Assembly: GCA_038253325.1 (NCBI GenBank)
Contig: JBBSHE010000001.1
Coordinates: 1-64,000, forward strand
Reading direction: 5' to 3'
Origin: JBBSHE01 sp038253325
GTDB lineage: Bacteria > Actinomycetota > Actinomycetes > Propionibacteriales > Nocardioidaceae
Length of the DNA: 64,000 bases
Position numbers and translations under genes: made by a program. The notes under the pieces are model-generated. The model made no database searches. It saw only the letters and a list, made by a program, of their open reading frames with translations, and had not been told where the DNA came from. Below, in pieces: positions 18,191-27,562 of the stretch (the stretch's first letter is position 1; each line of letters starts with the position of its first letter).

Positions 18191-19014
18191 AGGGCGCGCT
18201 CGCCTACGAGTGGAAGCGGATCACGACCGTTCGTTCGACCTACTGGTTCTCAGGTCTGACGGTCGGGCTGGCCGCGTTCATCGCATTCGCGATCGCGGCC
18301 AGCTTCTCGTCGTCCGACCTCACGTCTTCGGACAACGGTATCTCGAACTTCTTGCAGGCTTCTACGCTTGTCGTGACCGCGGGCGCCTCGATCTTCTTCG
18401 TCCCCGTCCTGAGCGCGGCGTTCTGCGCGGTGGTCGGTGCCATGTCGTTCGGCCACGACTACCGCTACGGCACCGTGAAGCAGACGCTCACGGCTGTTCC
18501 CGACCGGGTGACGTTGTTCATCGCTCGGACCGTCATCTTGGTCGGGTGGCTGCTGATGCTGATGGTCGCGGTCGTCGTGGTGAACATCGGTATCGGTGCC
18601 TTGTTCCTCGACAGCTTCTCGTTGAAGGGCCAGAGCGTTCGGCCGATCGTCAACTTCGTGCTCTACAACGTCGCGTTCGGGCTTGCCGGGATGAGTCTGG
18701 CGGTGATCTTCCGGAACCTCGCCGGCGCGCTGGTCGGTGTGCTGGTCTACCCGTTCGTACTCGAGCCGCTGGCATACAACATCTTGCGAATCGTCCACAT
18801 CGGAAACGTCGACAGGGCAGCCAACCTGTTCCCGGCGGCGGCCGGTCGACGTACGATCTTCTCCCCGTACGAGCTGTTCGCGAATCCGGCGGTCAACGAC
18901 CCTGGCACCACGTTGCACGTCTGGGGACTCACCGCGAGCACCTTGGTCTTCTGGTGCGGAATCGCGGTGTCGGTTGCGGCGGCACTCGCCTTGTTCCTCA
19001 CCCGCGACGCCTGA
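18187..19014 (+). CDS. ABC-2-type transporter permease
   Basis: 275 aa with about six membrane segments (for example VILVGWLLMLMVAVVVVNIG and VFWCGIAVSVAAALALFL). The N-terminus MKGALAYEWKRITTVRSTYW is typical of ABC-2 permeases that pair with DrrA-like ATPases. Translationally coupled to the ATPase gene by an ATGA overlap. Confidence 0.9.
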   Translation: MKGALAYEWKRITTVRSTYWFSGLTVGLAAFIAFAIAASFSSSDLTSSDNGISNFLQASTLVVTAGASIFFVPVLSAAFCAVVGAMSFGHDYRYGTVKQTLTAVPDRVTLFIARTVILVGWLLMLMVAVVVVNIGIGALFLDSFSLKGQSVRPIVNFVLYNVAFGLAGMSLAVIFRNLAGALVGVLVYPFVLEPLAYNILRIVHIGNVDRAANLFPAAAGRRTIFSPYELFANPAVNDPGTTLHVWGLTASTLVFWCGIAVSVAAALALFLTRDA

Positions 19015-19021
19015 GGCGGGG

Positions 19022-19111
19022 CCGCTCCCATTTCGGGTTTGTGCGTAGCTGCGGGTCACTCGGTACGCCGAGGTTGGCCCCGCAGAAGACGCGGGTCGGA
19101 ACTGGGAGCGG
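19022..19111. repeat. Imperfect 90-bp inverted repeat after the ABC permease
   Basis: The outer arms read CCGCTCCCA at 19022-19030 and its complement at 19103-19111. The inner arms (GCTGCGGG and CCCGCAG) are also complementary, with one gap and several mismatches over 34 bases. It starts 7 bp after the permease stop. It may be a terminator or a degenerate member of the palindrome family seen at 3665 and 48285. Confidence 0.6.
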
Positions 19112-19161
19112 TCGATCGATGGACCTAGCCGCGCCAGATCGGCAGGTCTAGCCTGCAAGGC

Positions 19162-20826
19162 ATGAGCGGAGTCGACACCGTCGCCACCGGATCGCCTTCG
19201 GTCGCTGACGGACCGACCGACGTCCCTTTGCTCGAGGAGACGATCGGGGCGAACTTCGAACGTACGGTGTCCAGGTGCAGCGACCGGGAGGCATTGGTCG
19301 AGGTTGCCACCGGCCGGCGCTGGTCGTACGCCGAGCTCGACGACCTCGTCAACCGCGTCGCCCGTGGACTGATCGGACGCGGTATCGAGGCCGGTGACCG
19401 AGTCGGCGTCTGGGCGCCGAACTGCGCCGAGTGGACGGTCGTCCAGTACGCCACGGCGAAGATCGGCGCGATCCTGGTGAACATCAACCCGGCGTACCGC
19501 ACTCACGAGCTCGGGTACGCGTTGAAGCAGTCGGGCATCACGACGCTGGTCTCGGCGGAAGCGTTCAAGACCAGCGACTACCGAGCAATGGTCGGCGAAG
19601 CCCGGGCGGAAGCACCGGACCTGCGTGATGCCATCTTTCTCGGGACGCCCGACTGGGAGAGTCTGCTGGCGGCCGGAGCGGACGTCGCCGAGTCCGAGGT
19701 CTCCGACCGGATGGCGGCTCAGACCCCGGGCGATGCGATCAACATCCAGTACACGTCGGGCACGACGGGGTTTCCCAAGGGCGCGACCCTCAGCCACCGC
19801 AGCATCTTGAACAACGGCTACTTCGTGACCGAGCTGATCAAGCTGACCGAGCACGACCGACTCGCCATTCCGGTGCCGTTCTACCACTGCTTCGGCATGG
19901 TGATGGGCAACCTCGGCTGCACGTCGCACGGGGCGACCATGGTGATCCCGGCACCGTCCTTCGACCCGGAGGTCACGCTGCGGACCGTTCAGGCTGAACG
20001 CTGCACGGCGGTGTACGGGGTGCCGACGATGTTCATCGCGATGCAGAACGCGTCCGGCTTCAAGACCTACGACCTCTCAAGCCTGCGGACCGGGATCATG
20101 GCCGGATCGCCGTGTCCGGTCGAGGTGATGAAGCGATGCGTGTCCGACATGCACATGACGGAGGTTGCCATCGCGTACGGCATGACGGAGACCTCCCCGG
20201 TCTCGACCCAGACTCGTGTCGACGACGACCTCGAGCGCCGCACCGAGACCGTCGGGCGCGTACATCCCCACGTGCGGATCAAGGTCGTCGACCCTGCGAC
20301 CGGAGAGGTCGTTCCCCGCGGCCAACCCGGCGAGCTGTGCACGAGGGGATACTCGGTGATGATCGGCTACTGGGACGAGCCCGAGAGGACCGCAGAGGCC
20401 GTCGAGGACGGTGCGTGGATGCACACCGGAGACCTGGCTGTGATGCGCGAGGACACCTACATCAACATCGTCGGACGGATCAAGGACATGGTGATCCGTG
20501 GCGGCGAGAACGTCTACCCGCGCGAGATCGAGGAGTTCCTCTACACCCACCCGGACATCGCCGACGTGCAGGTGATCGGAGTCCCGGATCCGCGTTACGG
20601 CGAGGAGCTCTGTGCCTGGGTCAAGATGCGCGACGGAGCACCGCCGCTCGACGCGGACGCGGTCCGGGCGTTCGCTGCCGGGAGGCTCGCCCACTTCAAG
20701 GTCCCGCGCTATGTGCTGGTGGTCGACGACTTCCCGATGACCGTCACCGGGAAGGTCCGCAAGGTGGAGATGCGGGAGAAGTCGGTCGCCGAGCTTGGCC
20801 TGGAGGCTACCGCCGCTACGGCGTGA
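19162..20826 (+). CDS. AMP-forming acyl-CoA synthetase (FadD family)
   Basis: 554 aa. The AMP-binding P-loop YTSGTTGFPKGATLSH is near residue 197. Other motifs are YGMTETSPVSTQ (A5), GELCTRGYSVMIGYW, HTGDLAVM (A7), GRIKDMVIRGGENVYPREIEE (A8) and the C-terminal lysine in MTVTGKVRK (A10). All catalytic positions are present. It activates a fatty or aromatic acid to acyl-CoA; the chain-length preference cannot be read from sequence. The closest pattern is the medium/long-chain FadD35-type ligases. Its 3' end overlaps the convergent protease gene by 11 bp. Confidence 0.9.
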   Translation: MSGVDTVATGSPSVADGPTDVPLLEETIGANFERTVSRCSDREALVEVATGRRWSYAELDDLVNRVARGLIGRGIEAGDRVGVWAPNCAEWTVVQYATAKIGAILVNINPAYRTHELGYALKQSGITTLVSAEAFKTSDYRAMVGEARAEAPDLRDAIFLGTPDWESLLAAGADVAESEVSDRMAAQTPGDAINIQYTSGTTGFPKGATLSHRSILNNGYFVTELIKLTEHDRLAIPVPFYHCFGMVMGNLGCTSHGATMVIPAPSFDPEVTLRTVQAERCTAVYGVPTMFIAMQNASGFKTYDLSSLRTGIMAGSPCPVEVMKRCVSDMHMTEVAIAYGMTETSPVSTQTRVDDDLERRTETVGRVHPHVRIKVVDPATGEVVPRGQPGELCTRGYSVMIGYWDEPERTAEAVEDGAWMHTGDLAVMREDTYINIVGRIKDMVIRGGENVYPREIEEFLYTHPDIADVQVIGVPDPRYGEELCAWVKMRDGAPPLDADAVRAFAAGRLAHFKVPRYVLVVDDFPMTVTGKVRKVEMREKSVAELGLEATAATA

Positions 20827-23800
20827 TCGTCACGTATGAACGGGTCCTGGACGCGCCGTACGAGAGGTAACCGAACCACTGCTCGCCCGTTCCGAGCCCA
20901 TGCCAACGCAGCGTGCCGTCCAGCGGCTTGCCGTTCACAAGTGCAAGCGCGGCTGGTACGTCGGCCGACCGACCGACGACGTGCGCGGGGACGACCCATC
21001 CGTGGTAACTCGCGAAGAGCAGCGAGTCGTTCGACGAACGCGGCGCAGTGACAAACACCTGGTACCTCCCGGGACGCGGCCGTTCGAGTGTCAACACCTC
21101 GTGCGGGTGGCCGCTCGTGGCTGAAGCCAAGAGTCGGCCGTTGCGATAGACGTAGAGGTCGACGTCCCCACTCCTGGACGTAGACACCGCGAAACGGGCA
21201 GCACCGGTCCGAGGTGGCACGACGTACGTTGCAACCGGCGCGGTCCCGTCGGCGGTGGGGTCGACCACGTCAAGAGTGTGCGGCAGCAACACCAGCGGTG
21301 TGGCCGGGGAGCCAACGAGACCGTGCAACCGCAGGTGGGTGACGCCGTTGGTGCCGGAGACGGCGGCGATGTCGAGCTTCCCGTGGGAGCCGTCGGCGGC
21401 GAGCTCCGGACGCGCGTCGACGGCGACCGGCCGGATCGCGACGGGGGTACGGACCTGGTGGCCGAGCGACCCGTTCCAGATGACGGTCCCGGCTTCGAAC
21501 GTCCCGTCGGTCGCCCTTGCGTTTGCCGCGAACGTCAGTCTGTACCGCACGGTCTCGCCGGGGCCGATCGTGAACACCGACGGGTTGGCGGCGACGTCGA
21601 CGCCCCTGAGGCCCGAGACGCCGATCGAGTAGACCTCGCGCCGGTCCGCGACGTTTGTCACCGCGCGGGTGACAGACCGCCTGCCGACGAGCGTTCCGAT
21701 CGCGACCGAGGGTTGGTTGACGTTGCTGGGGCTGGTCCGCCGCGGTGACACCGGCGTGCCGTCACCGTAGGTCACATGAGCCGCCGCCATCATCGACCAC
21801 CACTGGTGTGGGGCGGTGTCGTAGACGAGCCCTGGGTCCCTTGCAGCCGACGGGTCCAGCTCACCTGCTCCGGCCGCCAGCACGATGTTGCCATGACCGA
21901 CCGGGGTCGCCGTCGTCATCAGCGCGCTCTTGACGGCCGGGACCGACCAGGCCGGGTGCGCGGCCTTGACGAGGGCTGCGGCGCCCGCCACCTGGGGCGA
22001 CGCCATCGACGTACCGGACGAAAGATCCCACAGCCGCCCGCCATCGGCCGTCGGCGCCACGGCACCGAGGACGTTCACGCCCGGCGCGGCCAGGTCGGGT
22101 TTGACCACATCGTCGCTCGCCCGCGCCGGCCCGCGGGATGAGAAACCGGCCATCCTCGGGACTGCTGCCGGCTGCGTCGCCGCGGCCCGGTTTGGCGACC
22201 GGGCAAGCGACGCTGTCGGATGCGGATGCGCTCGGACGTATCGGCTGATTCGGCGAGCGTCGACGACGCCCAGCTGCACGGTCGGGACCGAGTGCAGGTC
22301 GGCGAAGACGCTCGTGCGCGGTCTCGTGTTCAGCAAGACCATGCCGATCCCCCCTGACTCGCGAACAGAGTGGCTCATCGTGAGCCGCGGAACGGATCCT
22401 CGCTCGCAGATGACGATGCTGCCCGACACCTCAGCCGCGTCAAGCGTCCCGGGACCGCAGTGTGCAGCCTCCGACCGTTCGAACCCGGCCGCTGGTGATG
22501 TCGCAGCGGCTACGAGACGAGCCGCTGGTACGTCCTCGTTGGATGCCATCGCCCCGGTCAGCGTGGTGCCGTCACCCAGTTCGACACGCCCCTCGTACCC
22601 CAGCACGGAACTCGCGGCCACGGTCGTCACCCACGGTGCCGGGTGCCCGACCGTTCCCGATTCGGGCCCGTTGTCACCGGCGGCCGTTGCGACGAACACA
22701 CCGGCGTCCGCGATGTTGGCGAAGGCGAGCTGGATCGGGTCGTCGAAAGTCTCGGCCGACCCATCGACCGAGTAGTTCAGCACGTCGACGCCGTCGGCGA
22801 GCGCACGGTCGAGCGCGGCCATCAGATCGGCCGTCCGGCAGCCGTCGCCGCCGGGGTCCGGCGCCGACCAGCAGGCCTTGTAGACAGCGATCCTTGCCTG
22901 CGGTGCCACGCCGCCGATGTGCCCGAAGTCCTGGCCGTCGATCGACACCGCGACTCCGCTGTTTCCCGCCGCCACCGACGCGGTCTGCGAGCCGTGGCCG
23001 GTCGCATCACGAGGCGAGCGGAACTCCGCCGACGACAGTCGTCCCGCACCGAAGTCCTTCAAGAAGTACTGCGCCGAGACGATCTTGGAGTTGCACTTGC
23101 CGGCCTCCCACCGCTCACCCTGTTCGCAGCTGCCAGTGAAGCCTGGGACCCTTCGGGTCATGTCGGCGCGGTCCATCGGCAGACCGGCAAACGATGGGTT
23201 CTCCGGCCAGATGCCCGTGTCGACGAACCCGATTACCAGACCGGCACCGCCCGTCTCCGCCGGAAGCGTTGCGGCGGGCACCGACCATCGGGAGGCGGAT
23301 CCGCCGGCTCCCGCACTCTCGACCTTTCGTAGCACGCTTCGGCTCGCGACCAGGACATCCGGAGAAGTACGCAGCTGCTTCACCTGCGCAGACGTGAGCC
23401 TCGCCGCAAAGCCGTTGACCGCGGCGGTGAAGGAGTACAGGGTTGCCGGATTAGCGATCGAGTCCAGGACCGCCCGCTGCCTGTCGAGGAGGTAGGACCG
23501 GTAGAGCCGTACGGCGGAGCGCTCGGCGTCGAAGCGCCGACCCGGCGGCGGCCGCGTCGCGGGGTAGCCGGGGACAGATCCGCGGTACGTCGCGAGTGGT
23601 CGCTCACGCAGCACGACGACGTACGTCCCGGGGATGGCCGCGGTCTGAGGCGAGGAGGCGATGCGGCGTCCGACCGGTACGGTATCGATGGCGCTGATGT
23701 GCTCGTCGCCTTCGGTGTCGGTGTGCGCCGATCCGGCCGCCTGAGGATGCGCCTCGGCGACGCCGAACGGCAGCAGTGCCGCTACCACGACAGCGGCAAC

Positions 23801-23857
23801 CAGGCCGACTCGCGGACGAGCCACCGGAACGGAGCAGTCAGGTCGATGCTCGGCCAC
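20816..23857 (-). CDS. Secreted subtilisin-like serine protease (S8, cucumisin-type architecture)
   Basis: About 1013 aa from GTG 23857, chosen because GGAGG precedes it by seven bases and a signal peptide follows (ARPRVGLVAAVVVAALL, cut near VAEAHP). An inhibitor I9-like prodomain (YVVVLRERPLATY) is followed by the S8 domain with Asp213 in DTGIW, His288 in GHGSQT and Ser617 in GTSMASP. A long insert between His and Ser carries a PA-like domain (SGSIVICERG...). Fn3-like and C-terminal beta domains end the protein. This order is typical of plant-like subtilases in actinobacteria. It degrades extracellular protein; the target is unknown. Confidence 0.92.
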   Translation of the reverse strand: MAEHRPDCSVPVARPRVGLVAAVVVAALLPFGVAEAHPQAAGSAHTDTEGDEHISAIDTVPVGRRIASSPQTAAIPGTYVVVLRERPLATYRGSVPGYPATRPPPGRRFDAERSAVRLYRSYLLDRQRAVLDSIANPATLYSFTAAVNGFAARLTSAQVKQLRTSPDVLVASRSVLRKVESAGAGGSASRWSVPAATLPAETGGAGLVIGFVDTGIWPENPSFAGLPMDRADMTRRVPGFTGSCEQGERWEAGKCNSKIVSAQYFLKDFGAGRLSSAEFRSPRDATGHGSQTASVAAGNSGVAVSIDGQDFGHIGGVAPQARIAVYKACWSAPDPGGDGCRTADLMAALDRALADGVDVLNYSVDGSAETFDDPIQLAFANIADAGVFVATAAGDNGPESGTVGHPAPWVTTVAASSVLGYEGRVELGDGTTLTGAMASNEDVPAARLVAAATSPAAGFERSEAAHCGPGTLDAAEVSGSIVICERGSVPRLTMSHSVRESGGIGMVLLNTRPRTSVFADLHSVPTVQLGVVDARRISRYVRAHPHPTASLARSPNRAAATQPAAVPRMAGFSSRGPARASDDVVKPDLAAPGVNVLGAVAPTADGGRLWDLSSGTSMASPQVAGAAALVKAAHPAWSVPAVKSALMTTATPVGHGNIVLAAGAGELDPSAARDPGLVYDTAPHQWWSMMAAAHVTYGDGTPVSPRRTSPSNVNQPSVAIGTLVGRRSVTRAVTNVADRREVYSIGVSGLRGVDVAANPSVFTIGPGETVRYRLTFAANARATDGTFEAGTVIWNGSLGHQVRTPVAIRPVAVDARPELAADGSHGKLDIAAVSGTNGVTHLRLHGLVGSPATPLVLLPHTLDVVDPTADGTAPVATYVVPPRTGAARFAVSTSRSGDVDLYVYRNGRLLASATSGHPHEVLTLERPRPGRYQVFVTAPRSSNDSLLFASYHGWVVPAHVVGRSADVPAALALVNGKPLDGTLRWHGLGTGEQWFGYLSYGASRTRSYVTITP

Positions 23858-23958
23858 GCATCCACCTCCGGCCGTCGTCGTCGAACCCCCAGCGTGACCG
23901 AGGTCGGGTCGCTCCGTCAATTGAGCCGGCGGCAGATCCCTCTCGGTAGGCTCGAACC

Positions 23959-25431
23959 GTGAGTGACCAGCCAGGCCGGTGCGCAGAATCGGCCCTCGTC
24001 GTCGGATTCGATCTCGACATGACGTTGATCGACTCCCGCCCGGGTGTCTCCGCCACCTGGCGTGCGTTCAGTGAGCAGACGGGTGTCTTCGTCGACGCGG
24101 ATCTCGCGGCGTCGCGGCTCGGCCCGCCGCTTTCAGCCGAGCTTGCGAACTGGGTTCCCGCGGAGGACGTGGACGAGTCGGTCACGACGTACCGCTCGCT
24201 CTACCCGGGGCATGCCGTCGACGTGATCCCGGTGATGGCAGGTGCCGAAGCGGCACTCGCGGCGGTGCACGCCGTGGGTGGGCGGACGGTCCTGGTGACC
24301 GCGAAGCTCGCGACGCACGCCGAACACCACGTGGCTCGTCTCGGTCTCGCCATCGACGACGTTGTCGGCGGGCTCTGGGGCACCGCCAAGGGCGCGGCAC
24401 TCGGTGAACACGGGGCGGTCGTCTACGTCGGTGACCACGTCCACGACATCGCGGGCGCGCAGGCAGCCGGCGCAGTCGCAATCGGGGTCATTACCGGACC
24501 CTGCTCTCGGCGCGAGCTGTTGGCGGCCGGGGCAGACGTGGTCCTCACCGACCTCACTGAGTTCCCGGTCTGGTTCGAGGAGTACGTCCTCCAGCGCCGG
24601 CGGGAAGCCCTCGAGCGGCGCCTCCACGAGCTGTCCAGCGTCGTCGTCGCCTTCAGCGGGGGTGCCGACTCCGCATTCCTTCTGGCCGCGGCCGTCCGTA
24701 CCTTGGGCGCTGACCGGGTCATCGCTGCCACCGGGGTGTCGGACTCGCTGCCCGACGCCGAGCTCGACCCGGCCGACACCCTGTGCAGAACCCTCGGGGT
24801 ACGACTGGTGCGGCCGGCGACTCACGAGATGGATCGTGACGGTTACCGCGCCAACTCCGGTGATCGTTGCTATTTCTGCAAGGCCGAGCTGGTCGAGGTG
24901 CTGTCAGACCTCGCGGACAGGATGGGCATGGCTGCGGTTGCGACCGGCACGAACGCCGACGATGCGGTCGCCGGGTTCCGGCCCGGCATCCGGGCTGCCG
25001 CCGAACGCGGTGCCGTCACGCCGTTGCTCGATGCGGGCCTCACGAAGGCGCAGATCCGCGAGCTGTCGCGGCGGTGGGGCCTTCCCACCTGGGACAAGCC
25101 TGCGGCTGCATGCCTGTCGTCTCGAATCGCGTACGGGATCGAGGTCAGCCCGTCACGACTTGCCCGGGTCGAGCGTGCCGAGGCACGTGTACGAGCGGTA
25201 CTCGCCGCCGCTGGTACCGCCGTCGCCGACTTGCGCGTGCGTGACCTCGGTGGCCACGCCCGGATCGAGATCGACCACGGTGTCGCCGAGGCGATCGTCG
25301 GGACTCCGCTGGCCGAACAGCTCGTTGCCGAGGCGGTCGGGAGCGGGTTCGGGTCCGCGGAGGTGGATCCTGCCGGCTTCCGATCGGGCTCGCTGAACGA
25401 GAGACTGGCTCCGACAACGCATGCGTCTTGA
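23959..25431 (+). CDS. HAD hydrolase / LarE-type sulfur transferase fusion
   Basis: 490 aa. Residues 1-215 form a HAD phosphatase (FDLDMTLIDS, VLVTAKL, VYVGDHVHDI). Residues 220-490 form a LarE-like PP-loop protein: SGGADSAF near 233, CYFC with Cys304 and Cys307, and ACLSSR with Cys385. LarE makes the thiolated nicotinate of the nickel-pincer cofactor; L. plantarum LarE gives up one cysteine sulfur, while some homologues use three cysteines to hold an iron-sulfur cluster, and the three cysteines here fit the latter. No larB or larC lies in the window. The joined HAD domain is unusual. Confidence 0.85.
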   Translation: MSDQPGRCAESALVVGFDLDMTLIDSRPGVSATWRAFSEQTGVFVDADLAASRLGPPLSAELANWVPAEDVDESVTTYRSLYPGHAVDVIPVMAGAEAALAAVHAVGGRTVLVTAKLATHAEHHVARLGLAIDDVVGGLWGTAKGAALGEHGAVVYVGDHVHDIAGAQAAGAVAIGVITGPCSRRELLAAGADVVLTDLTEFPVWFEEYVLQRRREALERRLHELSSVVVAFSGGADSAFLLAAAVRTLGADRVIAATGVSDSLPDAELDPADTLCRTLGVRLVRPATHEMDRDGYRANSGDRCYFCKAELVEVLSDLADRMGMAAVATGTNADDAVAGFRPGIRAAAERGAVTPLLDAGLTKAQIRELSRRWGLPTWDKPAAACLSSRIAYGIEVSPSRLARVERAEARVRAVLAAAGTAVADLRVRDLGGHARIEIDHGVAEAIVGTPLAEQLVAEAVGSGFGSAEVDPAGFRSGSLNERLAPTTHAS

Positions 25432-25512
25432 GTGCTGAGTACGCTTGGGGCCAGCATCGGGTCTGTACGCGACCCACCTCCCATCGATCCGACAACTGTC
25501 CGTGAGGTCCCC

Positions 25513-25905
25513 GTGCCAACAGGCAAAGTGAAGTGGTACAACGCCGAGAAGGGTTTCGGCTTCATCACCACCGACGACGGCGCTGACGTCTACCTGCGCT
25601 CTGACGCGCTACCGGCCGACCATCCCACGGTACGCGCCGGAGCACGGGTCGAGTTCGGACTGGTCCAGGGTCGCAAGGGTGACGCCGCGATCCAGGTGAG
25701 CGTCCTGGACCCGACTCCTTCGGTTGCCAAGGGACGGCGCAAGGACCCCGACGAGATGGTGAGCATCGTCGAGGACAGCATCAAGCTCCTCGAAGGCGTC
25801 GGCTCGACATATCGGCGCGGTCGGCAACCGGAGGACCGGATGGCGAAGCAGACGGCGACGCTGCTTCGCGCCCTTGCCGACGAGATGGATCTTTCGGTCA
25901 GCTGA
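25513..25905 (+). CDS. Cold-shock-domain protein with C-terminal extension
   Basis: 130 aa. The first 65 residues form a cold-shock domain (GKVKWYNAEKGFGFITTDDG with the RNP1-like KGFGFI). RNP2 is altered: VYLRSDAL stands where most family members have VFVHFSAI. The C-terminal half is a charged helical extension found in actinobacterial homologues. Start GTG 25513 places the domain at the N-terminus. It overlaps the convergent MFS gene by 8 bp. It probably binds single-stranded nucleic acid. Confidence 0.9.
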   Translation: MPTGKVKWYNAEKGFGFITTDDGADVYLRSDALPADHPTVRAGARVEFGLVQGRKGDAAIQVSVLDPTPSVAKGRRKDPDEMVSIVEDSIKLLEGVGSTYRRGRQPEDRMAKQTATLLRALADEMDLSVS

Positions 25906-27427
25906 CCCTGGCCGTACGCGGCGTACGTCCGGGCGGAGGCCGGCGCCCCGACGACCGCTTCGGTCGGTACACGATCACGGCAGCAAGCCAACCGACGAGG
26001 ATGATCGCAATCACGCCCAGCCCGAGCCGCGCGTTGAGCGGCATGAAGACACCGATGAACCCGCCGATCACCCACGACAGCTGCAACAGGGTCTCCGACC
26101 TCGCGAAGACACTGGTCCGCACGTTCTCGGCGATCTCCCGCTGGATGACCGCATCGAGCGACAGCTTTCCGAGCCCCTGGCACAGACCGGCCGTCAGGCC
26201 GAGCACCACCGCTGCGATGAGTCCGTAGAAGAACGCTGCGTACACAGCGGCAGCGGCGTCGGCGGCCAGCGTCACGAACACAACGATGTGCGGCCGGACG
26301 GCCTTGAGCACAGCGCCGAGCAGCGTACCCAGCGTGCTCCCGAATCCGGCCGCGCCGATGACCAGCGCCAGCAAGACCGTCGGCCGGTGCTCCCATCCCT
26401 TGATCGGGTGCTCCCGCAGCAGGAACGCCATGAACATGGTGAGGAAGCCCGACAGCACGCGTAGTCCTGAGTTGCATCGCAGCGCGGTGACGACAGATGT
26501 CGGGATGCCCGCCCGACGGCTGGACTTGCCGCCGGAGACCAGGTCGGAATCGTCGACGTCGAACTCCCCTTCGGACGAGTCGACGCGGGCCGGCAGCAGG
26601 ACCGCCAGGATCGTGCCTCCCAGATAGACCAAGAACGCGTAGCGCAGCGACCACTGGGCGCCGAAATGGGCCGAACCCGCCGCCAGCGGCGCGGACAATG
26701 CGGCTCCGGCGACGCCGGCAAGTGAGATCCGGGAGTTCGCCTTGACCAAGGTGATCTCGGGCGGCAGCACCCGCGGGACCGCGGACGCCCGGGTGACGCC
26801 GTATGCCTTGGACGCGACCAGGCAACCGAGGGCGGCGGGGAAGAGCCAGATGGAGTCCTGCTGGACGGCCCCGGCGAGGACCCAGCAAAGGAACGCGCGG
26901 GTGGCCATCGTCGTACCGATGGCCCAGCGCCGGCCACGTCGGAAGCGGTCGAGGAACGGACCGATCAGCGGAGCCATCACAGAGAACGGCAGCATCGTGA
27001 CGGCCAAGAACAGCGCCACCTGGCCATGCGCCTTGCCGTTCGGGACCTGAAAGAACAGCGTGCCGGCCAGGGAGATGGCGAGTGCCGCGTCACCGGCAGC
27101 GTTGAACGCGTGGAGCTCGATCAGGCGGTAGAGTCCGCTGCTCCCGGCGCCGCCGGACGTGGTGGCACGACGGGCGAGCCGGCCGGCCGACGACGCGGCG
27201 CGACCCGATCCGCGGAGCACCCGAACGGTTGCCACGGTGGCCTTGCGGCCGCGGCGGGGGGGCGACCCAGCCGAGCCACGACCGACGTTCCCCCGATCGC
27301 CGAGCCGTTCGGTGGGCGGCTGACCAGCCGATCGCGACCGGTGCCCGGCAAGACGCCCCGAGGTGTTGACGTCGGGGCGGGTCGCGTCGTGGTCGCGCGG
27401 CGGGTCGCCTGGATACATGACCACCAT
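25898..27427 (-). CDS. MFS transporter
   Basis: About 509 aa from ATG 27427 (ATG 27418 is equally possible). After a basic, Arg/Ser/Gly-rich N-terminal region of roughly 100 residues, 10-12 membrane segments follow (FLAVTMLPFSVMAPLIGPFL, RVLSGFLTMFMAFLL, VLGLTAGLCQGLGKLSLDAV). MFS motif A is seen as FLDRFRRGRRW. The gene set cold-shock protein, MFS, DUF3027 is a known actinobacterial neighbourhood, but the substrate is not known. It diverges from the DUF3027 gene with 135 bp between starts. Confidence 0.85.
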   Translation of the reverse strand: MVVMYPGDPPRDHDATRPDVNTSGRLAGHRSRSAGQPPTERLGDRGNVGRGSAGSPPRRGRKATVATVRVLRGSGRAASSAGRLARRATTSGGAGSSGLYRLIELHAFNAAGDAALAISLAGTLFFQVPNGKAHGQVALFLAVTMLPFSVMAPLIGPFLDRFRRGRRWAIGTTMATRAFLCWVLAGAVQQDSIWLFPAALGCLVASKAYGVTRASAVPRVLPPEITLVKANSRISLAGVAGAALSAPLAAGSAHFGAQWSLRYAFLVYLGGTILAVLLPARVDSSEGEFDVDDSDLVSGGKSSRRAGIPTSVVTALRCNSGLRVLSGFLTMFMAFLLREHPIKGWEHRPTVLLALVIGAAGFGSTLGTLLGAVLKAVRPHIVVFVTLAADAAAAVYAAFFYGLIAAVVLGLTAGLCQGLGKLSLDAVIQREIAENVRTSVFARSETLLQLSWVIGGFIGVFMPLNARLGLGVIAIILVGWLAAVIVYRPKRSSGRRPPPGRTPRTARVS

Positions 27428-27562
27428 CCTGCCTTGTCGATGAGACAGATCGCATACCTGCCACGGCGTGGTGGACCGGGTCATCCGGGCCGCAGGCGAG
27501 CGGTGGCGCGGAGCCGATTGCCCGATTCCTCTTCCTCCCCCCGGATGGGCAACAATGGACGC

